Assembly: GCF_000495815.1 (NCBI RefSeq)
Contig: NZ_AWGE01000011.1
Coordinates: 1-64,000 of the forward strand
Source: Asticcacaulis sp. AC466
Lineage (GTDB): Bacteria; Pseudomonadota; Alphaproteobacteria; Caulobacterales; Caulobacteraceae
Reading direction: 5' to 3'
Length of the DNA stretch: 64,000 bases
The notes below the pieces were generated by a model, which ran no database searches, was not told the origin of the DNA, and worked only from the letters and a program-made list of their open reading frames with translations. A program made the translations under genes and the position numbers. Position 1 is the stretch's first letter, and every line of letters begins with the position of its first letter. Shown in pieces: positions 33,934 to 41,902 of this stretch.

Positions 33934-35232
33934 CTATCCCAACTTTTTGGCAGCCCCGCGCGGTTTAAGCACGCGGGGTAGAGCCGCGCCCAGCACGCCC
34001 AGCATCTCAGGACCGTAGGCCGAGCCGTTGGCTTCGAATTCGGCCTGGGTGATGCGCTCGTTGCCTTGCGCGCCAAACAGAACGACTTCGTCATCCGGAT
34101 GCACGAGGTTCGGGCTATCGGTCACATCGACCATCAGGGTGTTCATCGTCACTCGGCCAACAACGGGGAACCGCCGGCCGCGTATCAGCACCTCAGTCCG
34201 GTTCTTACCCTCGGCAGGAAATTCGGGCCGGTTGGCATGGCTGAAGCCGCGCCGGTAGCCATCCGAGTAGCCAAGCGGAATATTGGCGAGCCAGCTTTCC
34301 CGTTCCAGCCGATAGGTGCGGTCATAGTTGACCGTTTGGCCCGCCGGGTAATGATTGACCACGGCGACCCTGGACTTGATCGTCTGGGTGGGAAGATAGG
34401 CGCTGGTGCTCACAGAACCGGGATCGCCATAAAGAAGGCCGCCCACGCGCACCATGTCCAGCCATGTGTCCTTGTGTTTCAGGGTCGCAAAGCTATTGGC
34501 GGTATGGTGTGTTGGCTTGTCGGCATCAAACTCTTGAGCTTTTAGCCAGGCCATATCTGACTGGTAATGGCGCAGCTGGCCAAGAATGTCGGCGTCTTCT
34601 TCACTGGGATAGTGGGTCATCAAACCTGTAATACGAAGCCTGTCGAACGATAGTATGGCGCGTGCATCCGCCTGGCCATAGGCCGTGGAAAGCTCAACGC
34701 CGTTTCGCGACATGCCGCCGCTGTTGAGCGCGAGGTGTATCGGAAGGCTGGCTTGCCCGGTCCGCCGTTTCGCCAGGGCCTGAAGAACAGCCGCCGAATC
34801 GGGATTGCCGATCAGTTCTTCAACGACGAAGGGCAGTGCATCCTCCATCTCGTCCGGTGTGGCTGTGCGCACCCGGATCAGACGGCCGCGATAGCCGAGT
34901 TCGCGGGCAACCCGGGCCTCATCATTGGAGGTGATGGCGACATCGCCGATCCGCTTGTTGATAATGGATGGCATCAACAGGGCGATACCGTTGCCATAGG
35001 CGTCCGCCTTCATGACGGCGCAGAGGCGGACCGGTCCGAGTAAGGCGCGGACCGTGTCGATATTGGCCTCGAACGCTTCGGCATCAATTTCAATCCAGCC
35101 GTTGCGGCGTCTTGCCTGTTCCAGGGTCAGGCCAAAATTGTTGGCGGAGAGGACAGGGGCGGCAGCGGCGGGCATCGCTGTAATTGCTGTCAGGCCCGTC
35201 GCGCCGGCAAGAAAGGTACGTCTGTGCATCAT
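33934..35232 (-). CDS. Exported alanine racemase-like enzyme (broad-specificity racemase type)
   Basis: This PLP enzyme of 432 residues interconverts L- and D-amino acids. The PLP lysine is in CAVMKADAYGNG, LALNSGGMSRNGVEL lines the active site, and the partner tyrosine is in LGYSDGYRRG near the dimer interface. Unlike cytoplasmic Alr it has an N-terminal export signal starting MMHRRTFLAGATG, whose RRTFL looks like a twin-arginine motif, suiting a cofactor-bound protein exported folded. Periplasmic broad-spectrum racemases (Bsr) have similar sequence features. It is the last gene of a three-gene operon and overlaps the deacylase gene by 4 bp (ATGA). Substrate range is inferred only from context. 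Confidence 0.87.
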   Translation of the reverse strand: MMHRRTFLAGATGLTAITAMPAAAAPVLSANNFGLTLEQARRRNGWIEIDAEAFEANIDTVRALLGPVRLCAVMKADAYGNGIALLMPSIINKRIGDVAITSNDEARVARELGYRGRLIRVRTATPDEMEDALPFVVEELIGNPDSAAVLQALAKRRTGQASLPIHLALNSGGMSRNGVELSTAYGQADARAILSFDRLRITGLMTHYPSEEDADILGQLRHYQSDMAWLKAQEFDADKPTHHTANSFATLKHKDTWLDMVRVGGLLYGDPGSVSTSAYLPTQTIKSRVAVVNHYPAGQTVNYDRTYRLERESWLANIPLGYSDGYRRGFSHANRPEFPAEGKNRTEVLIRGRRFPVVGRVTMNTLMVDVTDSPNLVHPDDEVVLFGAQGNERITQAEFEANGSAYGPEMLGVLGAALPRVLKPRGAAKKLG

Positions 35233-36851
35233 TGCGTCTCCCGCGTCAGAAACGCGCCCGGATATTGGCCCGTCGGCTGAGCCTTGCGGTAAACGAGCAC
35301 GCCATTCACCATCACGTCGGAAACGCCAACGGCCATCGCGCCCGGATTTTCCACCGTGGCCCGGTCCGTGATGCGATCGGGATCGAACAGCACCAGATCA
35401 GCCTTGTAACCCACGCGGATCAGGCCGCGTCCTTTCAGGCCCACATTCTCCGCCGCGAGCGACGTCATCTTGCGGATTGCCTCTGGGAGGGTGAGCCGGT
35501 GTTGCTCCCGAACATAAACCCGCAGCATCTTGGCAAAGGCGCCGGCGCCGCGCGGATGACGCGACCCGATCATCCCGTCTGAACACAGGTTGCTGTAAGG
35601 CCAGGCGATGAAGTCCGCGACATCCTTTGGGTCCATAGCGGTGCCGATTACCGCTTCGACGGGTTCTATTCCCGGATGCGCCGCTTTCCAGGTTTCAGCG
35701 GTCTGAATGAGCCAGAGGTAAGTGACAGCGGGCTCCTCGTGTCGCTGCGCCGCAATCTCGGCGATCGTATGCCCCACCAAAGACGGATCGGGCGCGTAGG
35801 CACCCAGCCGCATGCCTTCAGGCGTTGTGAGATGGGTCAGGGCGAAGCGCGCTGCCGAAATATCGGTGAAATCGCGCTTGGGGAACAATACCGTCAATGT
35901 TGATTGCCAGTATTCGTATGGGTAGACGTCGGCGGTGACATTGATACCGCGCGCACGTGCCGCGTCCAGCTTAGCCAGCACGGCCTTGGCGTCGCCCCAG
36001 CGATCGACGATGCCCAACTTGAGGTGGGAAATCTGAACCGGGATGCCCGTTTGCGCGCCTATGTCCAACAATTCATCGAGGGCCGCGTCGAAACCTGTGT
36101 CTTCGCTACGCATATGGCTGATGTAGCGTCCGCCGTCGGCCGCGGCGGTGCGGGCAAGTGCGACCACTTCGTCATGGTTGGAATAAATGCCCGGATCATA
36201 TTCGAGACCTGTCGACAGGCCGAGAGACCCGGCCTTCATGTCTATATCGAGCAGGCGCTGCATGGCCTGTATTTCCGACAAGGTTGCCGCCCTTTTGAAA
36301 TCCGCGCCCATGACCTTCGCACGCAGATATCCGTGGCCGGTATAGGCCGCTACGTTCACCGCTGCGGGGCGCGCGGTGAACTGGTTGGATATGTCGGCAA
36401 AAGCGCCCGAACTTTCACCATCTTGGCCGATGACGATTGTCGTGACGCCTTCCGCCAATAGCTGTGGCATGGCGCGATCCGCGTAAGCGCCGCGATCATG
36501 GTGGCTGTGGCTATCGATGAAGCCGGGCGCCAGCGCCAGCCCATTCGCCTCAATCACGGTTTCCCCCTTATGGGGACGCAGCTTGCCGATGGCCGCTATT
36601 CGATCATTCTCCACTCTCACAGATACCCGCTTGGCGGGGGCACCGGAGCCATCATACACCACGGCGCCTGTGATTAAGGTAGATGCCGCCGCGCCGTTGC
36701 TTGACAAAATAAGCGCGGCCGCGGCGATGCCAGCGCCTATCAGCAGGGCAAGACGCGAAAAGATGGGCTTGCGGGAAACACCCGGTTCCTTGGCGATGCC
36801 GGCCGGGAGATGCGCATAACGGCGGTTCAGATTCACGGTCAGGGCGTTCAT
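35229..36851 (-). CDS. N-acyl-D-amino-acid deacylase (D-aminoacylase), membrane-targeted
   Basis: This 540-residue amidohydrolase removes acyl groups from N-acyl-D-amino acids. Motifs are the metal-binding GFIDSHSHHDRGAY, the GQDGESSG loop, GLSTGLEYDPG, VQISHLKLG with a metal ligand His, NVTADVYPYE, and the late SDGMIGSRHPRGAG with the catalytic Asp. A C-terminal strand region, VGYKADLVLFDPDRI, closes the composite barrel. An unusually long N-terminus has a hydrophobic signal or anchor at about residues 33-56, so the enzyme should act outside the cytoplasm. It overlaps both neighbours by 4 bp and lies between a cyanophycinase-like peptidase and a racemase. Confidence 0.88.
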   Translation of the reverse strand: MNALTVNLNRRYAHLPAGIAKEPGVSRKPIFSRLALLIGAGIAAAALILSSNGAAASTLITGAVVYDGSGAPAKRVSVRVENDRIAAIGKLRPHKGETVIEANGLALAPGFIDSHSHHDRGAYADRAMPQLLAEGVTTIVIGQDGESSGAFADISNQFTARPAAVNVAAYTGHGYLRAKVMGADFKRAATLSEIQAMQRLLDIDMKAGSLGLSTGLEYDPGIYSNHDEVVALARTAAADGGRYISHMRSEDTGFDAALDELLDIGAQTGIPVQISHLKLGIVDRWGDAKAVLAKLDAARARGINVTADVYPYEYWQSTLTVLFPKRDFTDISAARFALTHLTTPEGMRLGAYAPDPSLVGHTIAEIAAQRHEEPAVTYLWLIQTAETWKAAHPGIEPVEAVIGTAMDPKDVADFIAWPYSNLCSDGMIGSRHPRGAGAFAKMLRVYVREQHRLTLPEAIRKMTSLAAENVGLKGRGLIRVGYKADLVLFDPDRITDRATVENPGAMAVGVSDVMVNGVLVYRKAQPTGQYPGAFLTRETQ

Positions 36852-37879
36852 GGCTTCACCGCCTCGTCGCTGGCAATGGTCATTTTCCCGCCGTTGACAG
36901 AGTAATAGCGATCAAAGGACGGGTTTTCCACCTTGCCATCGGGCAGATGGATTATCGACTGATGACCAATGCCGATAACGTGGATACGCGGTACATCCAG
37001 CGGACCGGGTTTATTGGGCACACGCAAGGACGATCCGTCGACCAGCCAGGCCCCGCCGTTGGCATCGGTTGCGTAGATACGCCCCGATCCGTTAGGTTCG
37101 ACGGCGAGTGCGGCACCTTCGTCGACGCCCAGGCCCAGGATTGGGCTGGCGTCGGCCGGACGACCAAGCTGTGCTTTCGCTACAAAGGCAAAGAGCCTGC
37201 CCAGCCTGTCGCGCTCTTTGAAATGCGTGTCGGTCAGCACACCCTTCAGCAGGGCGATGTGGAGGAAATCGCCTTCGATGGTGTTGCGAGGGCCAAAAGG
37301 ATCAGCAAGGCCCTCATCTGAGGTCAGGCTTGTGCTATCCATGCAGCCATAAAGGACTTCGCCCAGTATCGCGAGGCCTGCGCTGGTGCCGGCAATGGGT
37401 TTTCCACTCGCGACATGCGCGTCAATGATCTCGGCGACCGGCGTGCCGCGCCAGAATTTGACATAGTCAGACTGGTCGCCGCCTGAGATAAAGATGCCGT
37501 CAGCGTGCTTCAGGGCCTCCAGAACTTTCGGATCGTAGGCGGCGGTGCGGTCCGTGAACTCAAAGGTTTCCGCCGAGAGAATACCGCCGATTTTCTGCTT
37601 GAATTCCTTGCCGGCAGCCGGGCCGTAAGCCGCGCTCAGGATGACGATATGACCATGTCCGGCCTTGGCGAAAAACCATTTCATGGCATCGAGGTTTCGA
37701 TCGCCACCGCCGATCAGAAGAAGGCCCCCCGTTACCGGATCCGGCGTCTGCGCTTTCAAATCCCCCACGTCATAATGGTTATATCCCGCGGGCCTTGCCT
37801 GGACTGCGAGTGTTCCGGCGAAACTGGCGGCGACGCCGGCGATAATTGCGATCAATATCCGTGTGTGACGTTTTATCAT
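36848..37879 (-). CDS. Exported cyanophycinase-like peptidase (family S51)
   Basis: The 343-residue protein has a signal peptide (ending near AVQARPAG) and an S51 peptidase domain of the class I amidotransferase-like fold. GGLLLIGGGDRN opens the domain, GIFISGGDQSDYVKFWRGT follows, and the nucleophile serine is in GKPIAGTSAGLAILG. Cyanophycinases cut the beta-linked Asp-Arg polymer cyanophycin; related S51 enzymes cleave other Asp-containing peptides. It is the first gene of a tightly overlapped operon with D-aminoacylase and racemase genes, pointing to periplasmic use of unusual peptides. Whether true cyanophycin is the substrate is not shown. Confidence 0.85.
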   Translation of the reverse strand: MIKRHTRILIAIIAGVAASFAGTLAVQARPAGYNHYDVGDLKAQTPDPVTGGLLLIGGGDRNLDAMKWFFAKAGHGHIVILSAAYGPAAGKEFKQKIGGILSAETFEFTDRTAAYDPKVLEALKHADGIFISGGDQSDYVKFWRGTPVAEIIDAHVASGKPIAGTSAGLAILGEVLYGCMDSTSLTSDEGLADPFGPRNTIEGDFLHIALLKGVLTDTHFKERDRLGRLFAFVAKAQLGRPADASPILGLGVDEGAALAVEPNGSGRIYATDANGGAWLVDGSSLRVPNKPGPLDVPRIHVIGIGHQSIIHLPDGKVENPSFDRYYSVNGGKMTIASDEAVKP

Positions 37880-38157
37880 GTCTCGGCGCCCTTAGATTTT
37901 ATGAACAGGGCTATTTGGTTGCACGTATCGGTCCAACAGAAAACAGAATGTCGCGGGCAAAAAGCAAAATATTGCGAATTAGCGACAAAATGGATACATA
38001 AATATACATTTTGATACTATCGCCTTACGGCTCACTGTCTGCCGCGGATTGGCCTCGATTGATTGAGCTTGCTTTGAAAATTCACCTGTGAGAGTCAGTC
38101 AAGCGTTGGGGCTGGAATGCCAGTCCAGAATGCGTCCGCCCTTAGTTCAGGCCTTGG

Positions 38158-38187
38158 TGTAACTTTCGCGATCATGTCAACGTATAG
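38158..38187 (+). promoter_or_regulatory. Candidate sigma-F promoter overlapping the sigF start region
   Basis: TGTAACT (38158-38164), a 16-bp spacer and CGTATAG (38181-38187) match the pattern found in front of both bufA genes. If used, transcription would begin near 38194, downstream of the ATG codons at 38117 and 38174, leaving the ATG at 38210 (preceded by GGCAGG) as first start. It therefore raises a real question about the sigF start or an alternative product. Confidence 0.55.
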
Positions 38188-38722
38188 ATCAGATGAATGG
38201 CAGGCCTTGATGCTGAGTGCCCAAGGTGGAGATGCAAAGGCTTATCGCGCTTTGCTTCAGTCCTTGCGCCCCTGGCTTCTGTCCTATTTTAACCGCCGCC
38301 TGAGAGGCGGCGATGTCGAAGATCTGGTACAAATGACCCTGTTGAGTTTGCATGAAAAACGTCACACCTATAATCCTCAGGCTGCCTTCATGCCTTGGAT
38401 TGCTGCCGTCGCGCGGCATAAGTTGATTGACTATGTGCGTTGGTCTGGCCGGCGCGTGCACGTCGAATTAACCGAAGACCTCGGCCTCGAAGATGGTCTG
38501 TCGAACGATTTGGCCCAGCGCGATGTCGCGGTGTTGCTGGCGAAATTGCCAAAGGACCAAGCGCAACTGATTTCACTGCATAAGCTTGAAGGGCTGACCT
38601 CCGAAGAAGTGGCGGCCAGAATCGGAAAGAATGCCTCCGCAGTAAAGGTTTCCATACACCGGGGTCTGAAGAAATTGCAGGCGCTTGTCGGTGTGAAAAG
38701 CGGTGAGGTCTCCGATGACTGA
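38174..38722 (+). CDS. sigF: ECF sigma factor, SigF-like
   Basis: The product of about 182 residues is an ECF sigma factor. Region 2 covers AYRALLQSLRPWLLSYFNRRLRGGDVEDLVQMTLLSLHEKRHTY and PWIAAVARHKLIDYVR; region 4 covers LPKDQAQLISLHKLEGLTSEEVAARIGKNASAVKVSIHRGLKKL. Adjacent nrsF and bufferin genes make it the counterpart of Caulobacter SigF, which is held at the membrane by NrsF and released by metal or oxidative stress. The start is ambiguous: 38117 has a GGGG element, 38174 fits family length, and 38210 lies just behind a sigma-F-like promoter. The nrsF start overlaps its end by 8 bp. Confidence 0.85.
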   Translation: MSTYRSDEWQALMLSAQGGDAKAYRALLQSLRPWLLSYFNRRLRGGDVEDLVQMTLLSLHEKRHTYNPQAAFMPWIAAVARHKLIDYVRWSGRRVHVELTEDLGLEDGLSNDLAQRDVAVLLAKLPKDQAQLISLHKLEGLTSEEVAARIGKNASAVKVSIHRGLKKLQALVGVKSGEVSDD

Positions 38723-39377
38723 TTCCCGCGATGACATCATTGACAGCCTGGCAGATAATTTAAAACCTGTCAGGCCGATGCGTGACAGCCTGCTATGGGC
38801 CGGGGCCGCGGGTGGCTTGCTGTTGGCGGTCCTCTATATTTCGACCTTTTATGGTTTTCGCCCCGAAATCGTGAACCTGCCAAAAGGAACACTGCCGGCG
38901 CATTTCACACCGGTTGGCAAGCCTCTGCTCTTTTTCGGTCTAGGCGTCACAGCCTTGTGGACAGTGTCCCGCTTGACCCGTCCAGAAGGTGAGATGAAGG
39001 CGATTTATCTATTGCCGGTGCTTGCCGCCTTGGGCCTGACGCTGTTCAACATGACGGTCGAACTGATAAGTGACGGCTGGGCCGCATCGGCTGAGCGGTT
39101 GAATGGCGGGGTAGTGGTCTGTTTTACGACGATCCTGTGCGGCGGCATGGCGGGGCTTCTTTTGCTTTGGCGCTTTTGGTTGCGCCGTTCCGCGTCCTCG
39201 CACCCAACGGCTCTCGCGGCCATGAGCGGTCTTGCGACTGCCTCGTTGATGGCATCCGCCTACGCGCTTCACTGCAACATGGACGCGCCGGTCTACATGG
39301 TTTTGATCTACGGTCTTGCCGTGGCTATATTCACCGGTTTCGCAACATTGCTCGGTCGCCGTCTTTTGAAATGGTGA
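38715..39377 (+). CDS. nrsF: NrsF-like membrane anti-sigma factor (DUF1109)
   Basis: The inner-membrane protein of about 220 residues has six hydrophobic segments after a short cytoplasmic N-terminus, which is the DUF1109 layout. Two cysteines are placed as in Caulobacter NrsF: one in the fourth-segment stretch TTILCGGMAG (residue 142 counted from the 38715 ATG) and one in ALHCNMDAPV (residue 187). These conserved cysteines are thought to sense the inducing signal and release SigF. Translation is coupled to sigF by the 8-bp overlap; an upstream GTG at 38703 is an alternative start. The gene converges with bufC1, 23 bp away. Confidence 0.88.
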   Translation: MTDSRDDIIDSLADNLKPVRPMRDSLLWAGAAGGLLLAVLYISTFYGFRPEIVNLPKGTLPAHFTPVGKPLLFFGLGVTALWTVSRLTRPEGEMKAIYLLPVLAALGLTLFNMTVELISDGWAASAERLNGGVVVCFTTILCGGMAGLLLLWRFWLRRSASSHPTALAAMSGLATASLMASAYALHCNMDAPVYMVLIYGLAVAIFTGFATLLGRRLLKW

Positions 39378-39400
39378 ATTTATTCGTAGACCTATATGTG

Positions 39401-40126
39401 TCAGTAAATGTCGCAGATCAGGCCGTTGGATATCCATTGCCCAAGCCACTGCGAGGCGGTGAGGGTGGTATCCGTTTCGGGATAGCGTCCGTCTAGATCG
39501 GCGCAAAGGCTGGCGAATGACGCACCGCGTTCCAGCATCACTATTGCCGCATACTCATCCGCCTCAAGGGTACGAAACACGGGCTCAAGTCCGTTTCGCC
39601 AAACAATAAGCCCGGCCGCTTTGCCCAAGGTCTGAACCGGTGGTGGCGTCTCGTCGTGAGACAAGGCCTGCCAGATGGCTACGGAATTGGTGGATAGCGG
39701 CCTATGGCGAAAGCCTGATGCCAGCCGCAACCGGGCAACCGACCAGTCCGCATTTGCGAGAGCGGTTGGGTCGATAACGGATGTATCGGCGGCGGAGAAG
39801 GCCTGTCGAAGGGCCCAATCAAGCCAGGCGAGTTCAGGCACTTCAGGGTCATCGGGATAGAGGACCGCCAGAGTCGCTTCGAAACCGAGGCCAACCGCAT
39901 CAAGTGTCCATGACGTGGGTGGATGAGTGCTGATATATGTTCGGCCGGCAGCATCAAAGGCGTCATCACCGAGCCAGGACCAGACACGGCCGTAGGTGTC
40001 ACGCAGGGCCTCCAGCAGACGGCTGCGGTAGGCGAAATGATATACGGCTTCACCGGGCGTCAAAGATGGCGGGGCATCATTGAGAATGAGGTCAAGGAAC
40101 CGGGCTTGCGTAGTCGCTAAGGTCAT
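39401..40126 (-). CDS. bufC1: BufC-type DUF2063 protein, bufferin maturation partner
   Basis: The 241-residue protein has the N-terminal DUF2063 domain (YRSRLLEALRDTYGRVWSWLGDDAFDAAGRTYISTHPP, about residues 32-70) and a C-terminal domain resembling RiPP recognition elements. In bufferin clusters this protein is the partner of the MNIO enzyme and presents the precursor peptide to it. It is the third gene of the bufA1-bufB1-bufC1 operon, overlapping bufB1 by 4 bp. The family assignment is confident; the maturation role rests on known bufferin biology. Confidence 0.85.
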   Translation of the reverse strand: MTLATTQARFLDLILNDAPPSLTPGEAVYHFAYRSRLLEALRDTYGRVWSWLGDDAFDAAGRTYISTHPPTSWTLDAVGLGFEATLAVLYPDDPEVPELAWLDWALRQAFSAADTSVIDPTALANADWSVARLRLASGFRHRPLSTNSVAIWQALSHDETPPPVQTLGKAAGLIVWRNGLEPVFRTLEADEYAAIVMLERGASFASLCADLDGRYPETDTTLTASQWLGQWISNGLICDIY

Positions 40127-40983
40127 TCGGCGGGCTCAGCTTGAGGGGCTAGGACAGCGCGGTTGATGATCGCGCGGGCATGATCGACCTCGGCGAGCAA
40201 CTCGGCCAAGGGGGGTATATTGTCGTCGCGTTCGATCATGATAGCGACCGTGTCCAGGCGCGGAGCCAGGCTTTCGAACAGAGACCACACGCCGTCCGGA
40301 ACAGGCTGGTCGTGTGTATCGATTAGCAGGGACTGATTTGTCGAATGACCCGCCAAATGGATCTGACGAACGCGGGCCGCCGGGATGCCATCGATATAAT
40401 CGGACGCTTTAAATCCATGATTATGAGCGCTTACGTAAATATTGTTGACGTCGAGAAGCAACTCGCAACCGCTGCGTTTGCAAACTTCCGACAGAAAATC
40501 CCACTCTGTATAGCTATCCTCGGGAAAGGTCACATAGCTTGACGGGTTTTCAATCAGCAGATTTCGCCCCAGCGCCGTCTGGGCCTGATCAATATTACGG
40601 CAGACGCGCTCAAGGGCTTCCTCGGTCAGAGGCAAGGGCAGCAGGTCATGGCTGTTGGTGCCACCGATACCGGTCCAGCATAGATGATCAGATACCCATA
40701 GGGGCTCAACTCTGTCGATTAGGATGCGTAAGCGGTGCAAATATTCGCTGTTTAGACCGCCACTGGCGCCCAGAGACATGGATACCCCATGCATACAGAC
40801 GGGATAGCTCTGCCGAATCTGGTCGAGAACCCACAAAGGGCGCCCGCCGGCGATCATAAAATTCTCGGAAATGATCTCGACAAAATCGACCGGCTGAGGG
40901 GCGCTTAGGAAGTCCGAATAATGGGGTGTGCGCAGGCCGAGGCCGAAGCCGGAAAACGCTGGGATAGGCGAAAAGGCGTGCAT
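40123..40983 (-). CDS. bufB1: MNIO family peptide-modifying enzyme (DUF692), BufB type
   Basis: This 286-residue TIM-barrel enzyme belongs to the multinuclear non-heme iron-dependent oxidative enzymes, which modify cysteines in precursor peptides, in bufferins to thiooxazoles. Candidate metal ligands are the His, Glu and Asp residues in EIISENFM, MHGVSMSLG, WVSDHLCW, IENPSSYV, LLDVNNIYVSAHNH, IHLAGH and ERDDNIPP. There is no signal peptide, so modification takes place in the cytosol before export. It sits 66 bp after bufA1 and overlaps bufC1 by 4 bp. Its predicted substrate is the six-cysteine BufA1. Confidence 0.9.
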   Translation of the reverse strand: MHAFSPIPAFSGFGLGLRTPHYSDFLSAPQPVDFVEIISENFMIAGGRPLWVLDQIRQSYPVCMHGVSMSLGASGGLNSEYLHRLRILIDRVEPLWVSDHLCWTGIGGTNSHDLLPLPLTEEALERVCRNIDQAQTALGRNLLIENPSSYVTFPEDSYTEWDFLSEVCKRSGCELLLDVNNIYVSAHNHGFKASDYIDGIPAARVRQIHLAGHSTNQSLLIDTHDQPVPDGVWSLFESLAPRLDTVAIMIERDDNIPPLAELLAEVDHARAIINRAVLAPQAEPAE

Positions 40984-41049
40984 TGAGAAACCGAGATCAG
41001 GAGAGGCGCCTGACGCAAACGCGGTCAGGCGCCAGAGTGGAAGTGTGGA

Positions 41050-41334
41050 TTACATAATGTCGCCGATGGTGCCCTTCTTGGCCAGGCAGGCCTTGGCGGT
41101 GACGGCCTTGAAGCCCTGGCCCTTGCAGGCGTTCATGCCCTTGCAATCGTGAGCCGTGGTCTTGCAGTCGGACGTGCCTTTGCAGCTATTGATGCCGTAG
41201 CAGTGAACGGTGTCGGTCGCGGAAATAGCGGCGCCGGAGGCTCCAGCCGGGGCGGTGGCGGCCGTCGCGAAAGTTGACATCGCCAGGAAGGCAGCAGCGG
41301 AAGCAATGGCGGCGCCGGATTTCAATGTGATCAT
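41050..41334 (-). CDS. bufA1: Bufferin precursor peptide with six cysteines (BufA1)
   Basis: The 94-residue precursor has a signal peptide of about 26 residues, which in bufferins replaces the usual leader, and a short mature peptide with six cysteines at 45, 51, 57, 64, 70 and 83. The core repeats a CxGxNxCKG pattern (HCYGINSCKG and HDCKGMNACKG), as in Caulobacter bufferin 1. After cysteine modification by the MNIO enzyme, the exported peptide binds copper and possibly other soft metals in the periplasm. A sigma-F-type promoter lies 46 bp upstream of the start; an AGAGGA element precedes the ATG. Confidence 0.88.
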   Translation of the reverse strand: MITLKSGAAIASAAAFLAMSTFATAATAPAGASGAAISATDTVHCYGINSCKGTSDCKTTAHDCKGMNACKGQGFKAVTAKACLAKKGTIGDIM

Positions 41335-41379
41335 GGGGGCAGTCCTCTCAGATGTGTGTTTTGCCGGAGTGGCAATGAG

Positions 41380-41409
41380 GATTACGCCGGTCTGTCGATG
41401 AAAGTTACA
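41380..41409 (-). promoter_or_regulatory. Candidate sigma-F promoter of the bufA1-bufB1-bufC1 operon
   Basis: Read on the minus strand, TGTAACT, 16 bases and CGTAATC stand 46 bp before the bufA1 start codon. The arrangement is the same as in the divergent bufA2 promoter, down to the spacer length and all seven bases of the -10 element. Confidence 0.8.
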
Positions 41410-41503
41410 CGCCTCTGGAAATGTTTTGTAACCGTCAATGCGGGAGGGGACAGCATAATCAGGTTCAGCCTTTTCTTCCTAAAAGCGAGAATTTTTTTAT
41501 GAC

Positions 41504-41533
41504 TGTAACCGAATGGCCCCTCGCGGCGTAATC
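41504..41533 (+). promoter_or_regulatory. Candidate sigma-F promoter of the bufA2-bufB2-bufC2-doxX operon
   Basis: TGTAACC (41504-41510), a 16-bp spacer and CGTAATC (41527-41533) lie 75 bp before the bufA2 ATG. The match to the bufA1 promoter strongly suggests joint control by the adjacent SigF. Confidence 0.8.
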
Positions 41534-41607
41534 CTCAGCATGGCCGACAACACGCCTGGCCAGTTCGAAACTTTAACCCGCCTTCAACACCTGCATGGAG
41601 CTTGACT

Positions 41608-41880
41608 ATGACCTATATGAAAACCGGCATCGCTGCCGCCGCCATCCTCGCCCTCGTATCCGGCGCGGCACTCGCCGCTGACAAGAAGCCGGCGGAAACC
41701 GAAAAGTGCTACGGCGTCGCCAAGGCCGGCCAGAATGATTGCAAGGCCGGTGCGGGTACGACCTGTGCCGGCACGTCCAAGGTCAACTACGATGGCAAGG
41801 CCTTCAAGGAAGTGCCCAAGGGTACCTGCGTGACCATCAAGACCCCCAAGGGCTTCGGCTCGCTTACGCCTAAGGCCTAA
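41608..41880 (+). CDS. bufA2: Bufferin-like precursor with four cysteines, DUF2282 (BufA2)
   Basis: This 90-residue DUF2282 protein has a signal peptide (about residues 1-24) and a mature part with four cysteines at 34, 45, 53 and 74: [22 protein letters not shown] and PKGTCVTI. It is the second bufferin type, lacking the CKGxNxCKG repeats of BufA1. The ATG at 41608 is preceded by GGAG seven bases upstream; a TTG two codons before it is less likely. The product is expected to be modified by BufB2-BufC2 and exported. It is the first gene of a four-gene operon. Confidence 0.87.
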   Translation: MTYMKTGIAAAAILALVSGAALAADKKPAETEKCYGVAKAGQNDCKAGAGTTCAGTSKVNYDGKAFKEVPKGTCVTIKTPKGFGSLTPKA

Positions 41881-41902
41881 GCGTTTACAGGGGAGATAGG
41901 AT

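Noticed and set aside
38190-38200. ATGAATGG as a sigF start
   Set aside because: This ATG is out of frame with the sigma factor.
41427-41460. A third TGTAACC on the plus strand between the buf operons, followed by CATAATC
   Set aside because: The spacer to the -10-like part would be about 20 bp instead of 16 and the CG pair is missing, so it does not fit the sigma-F pattern.
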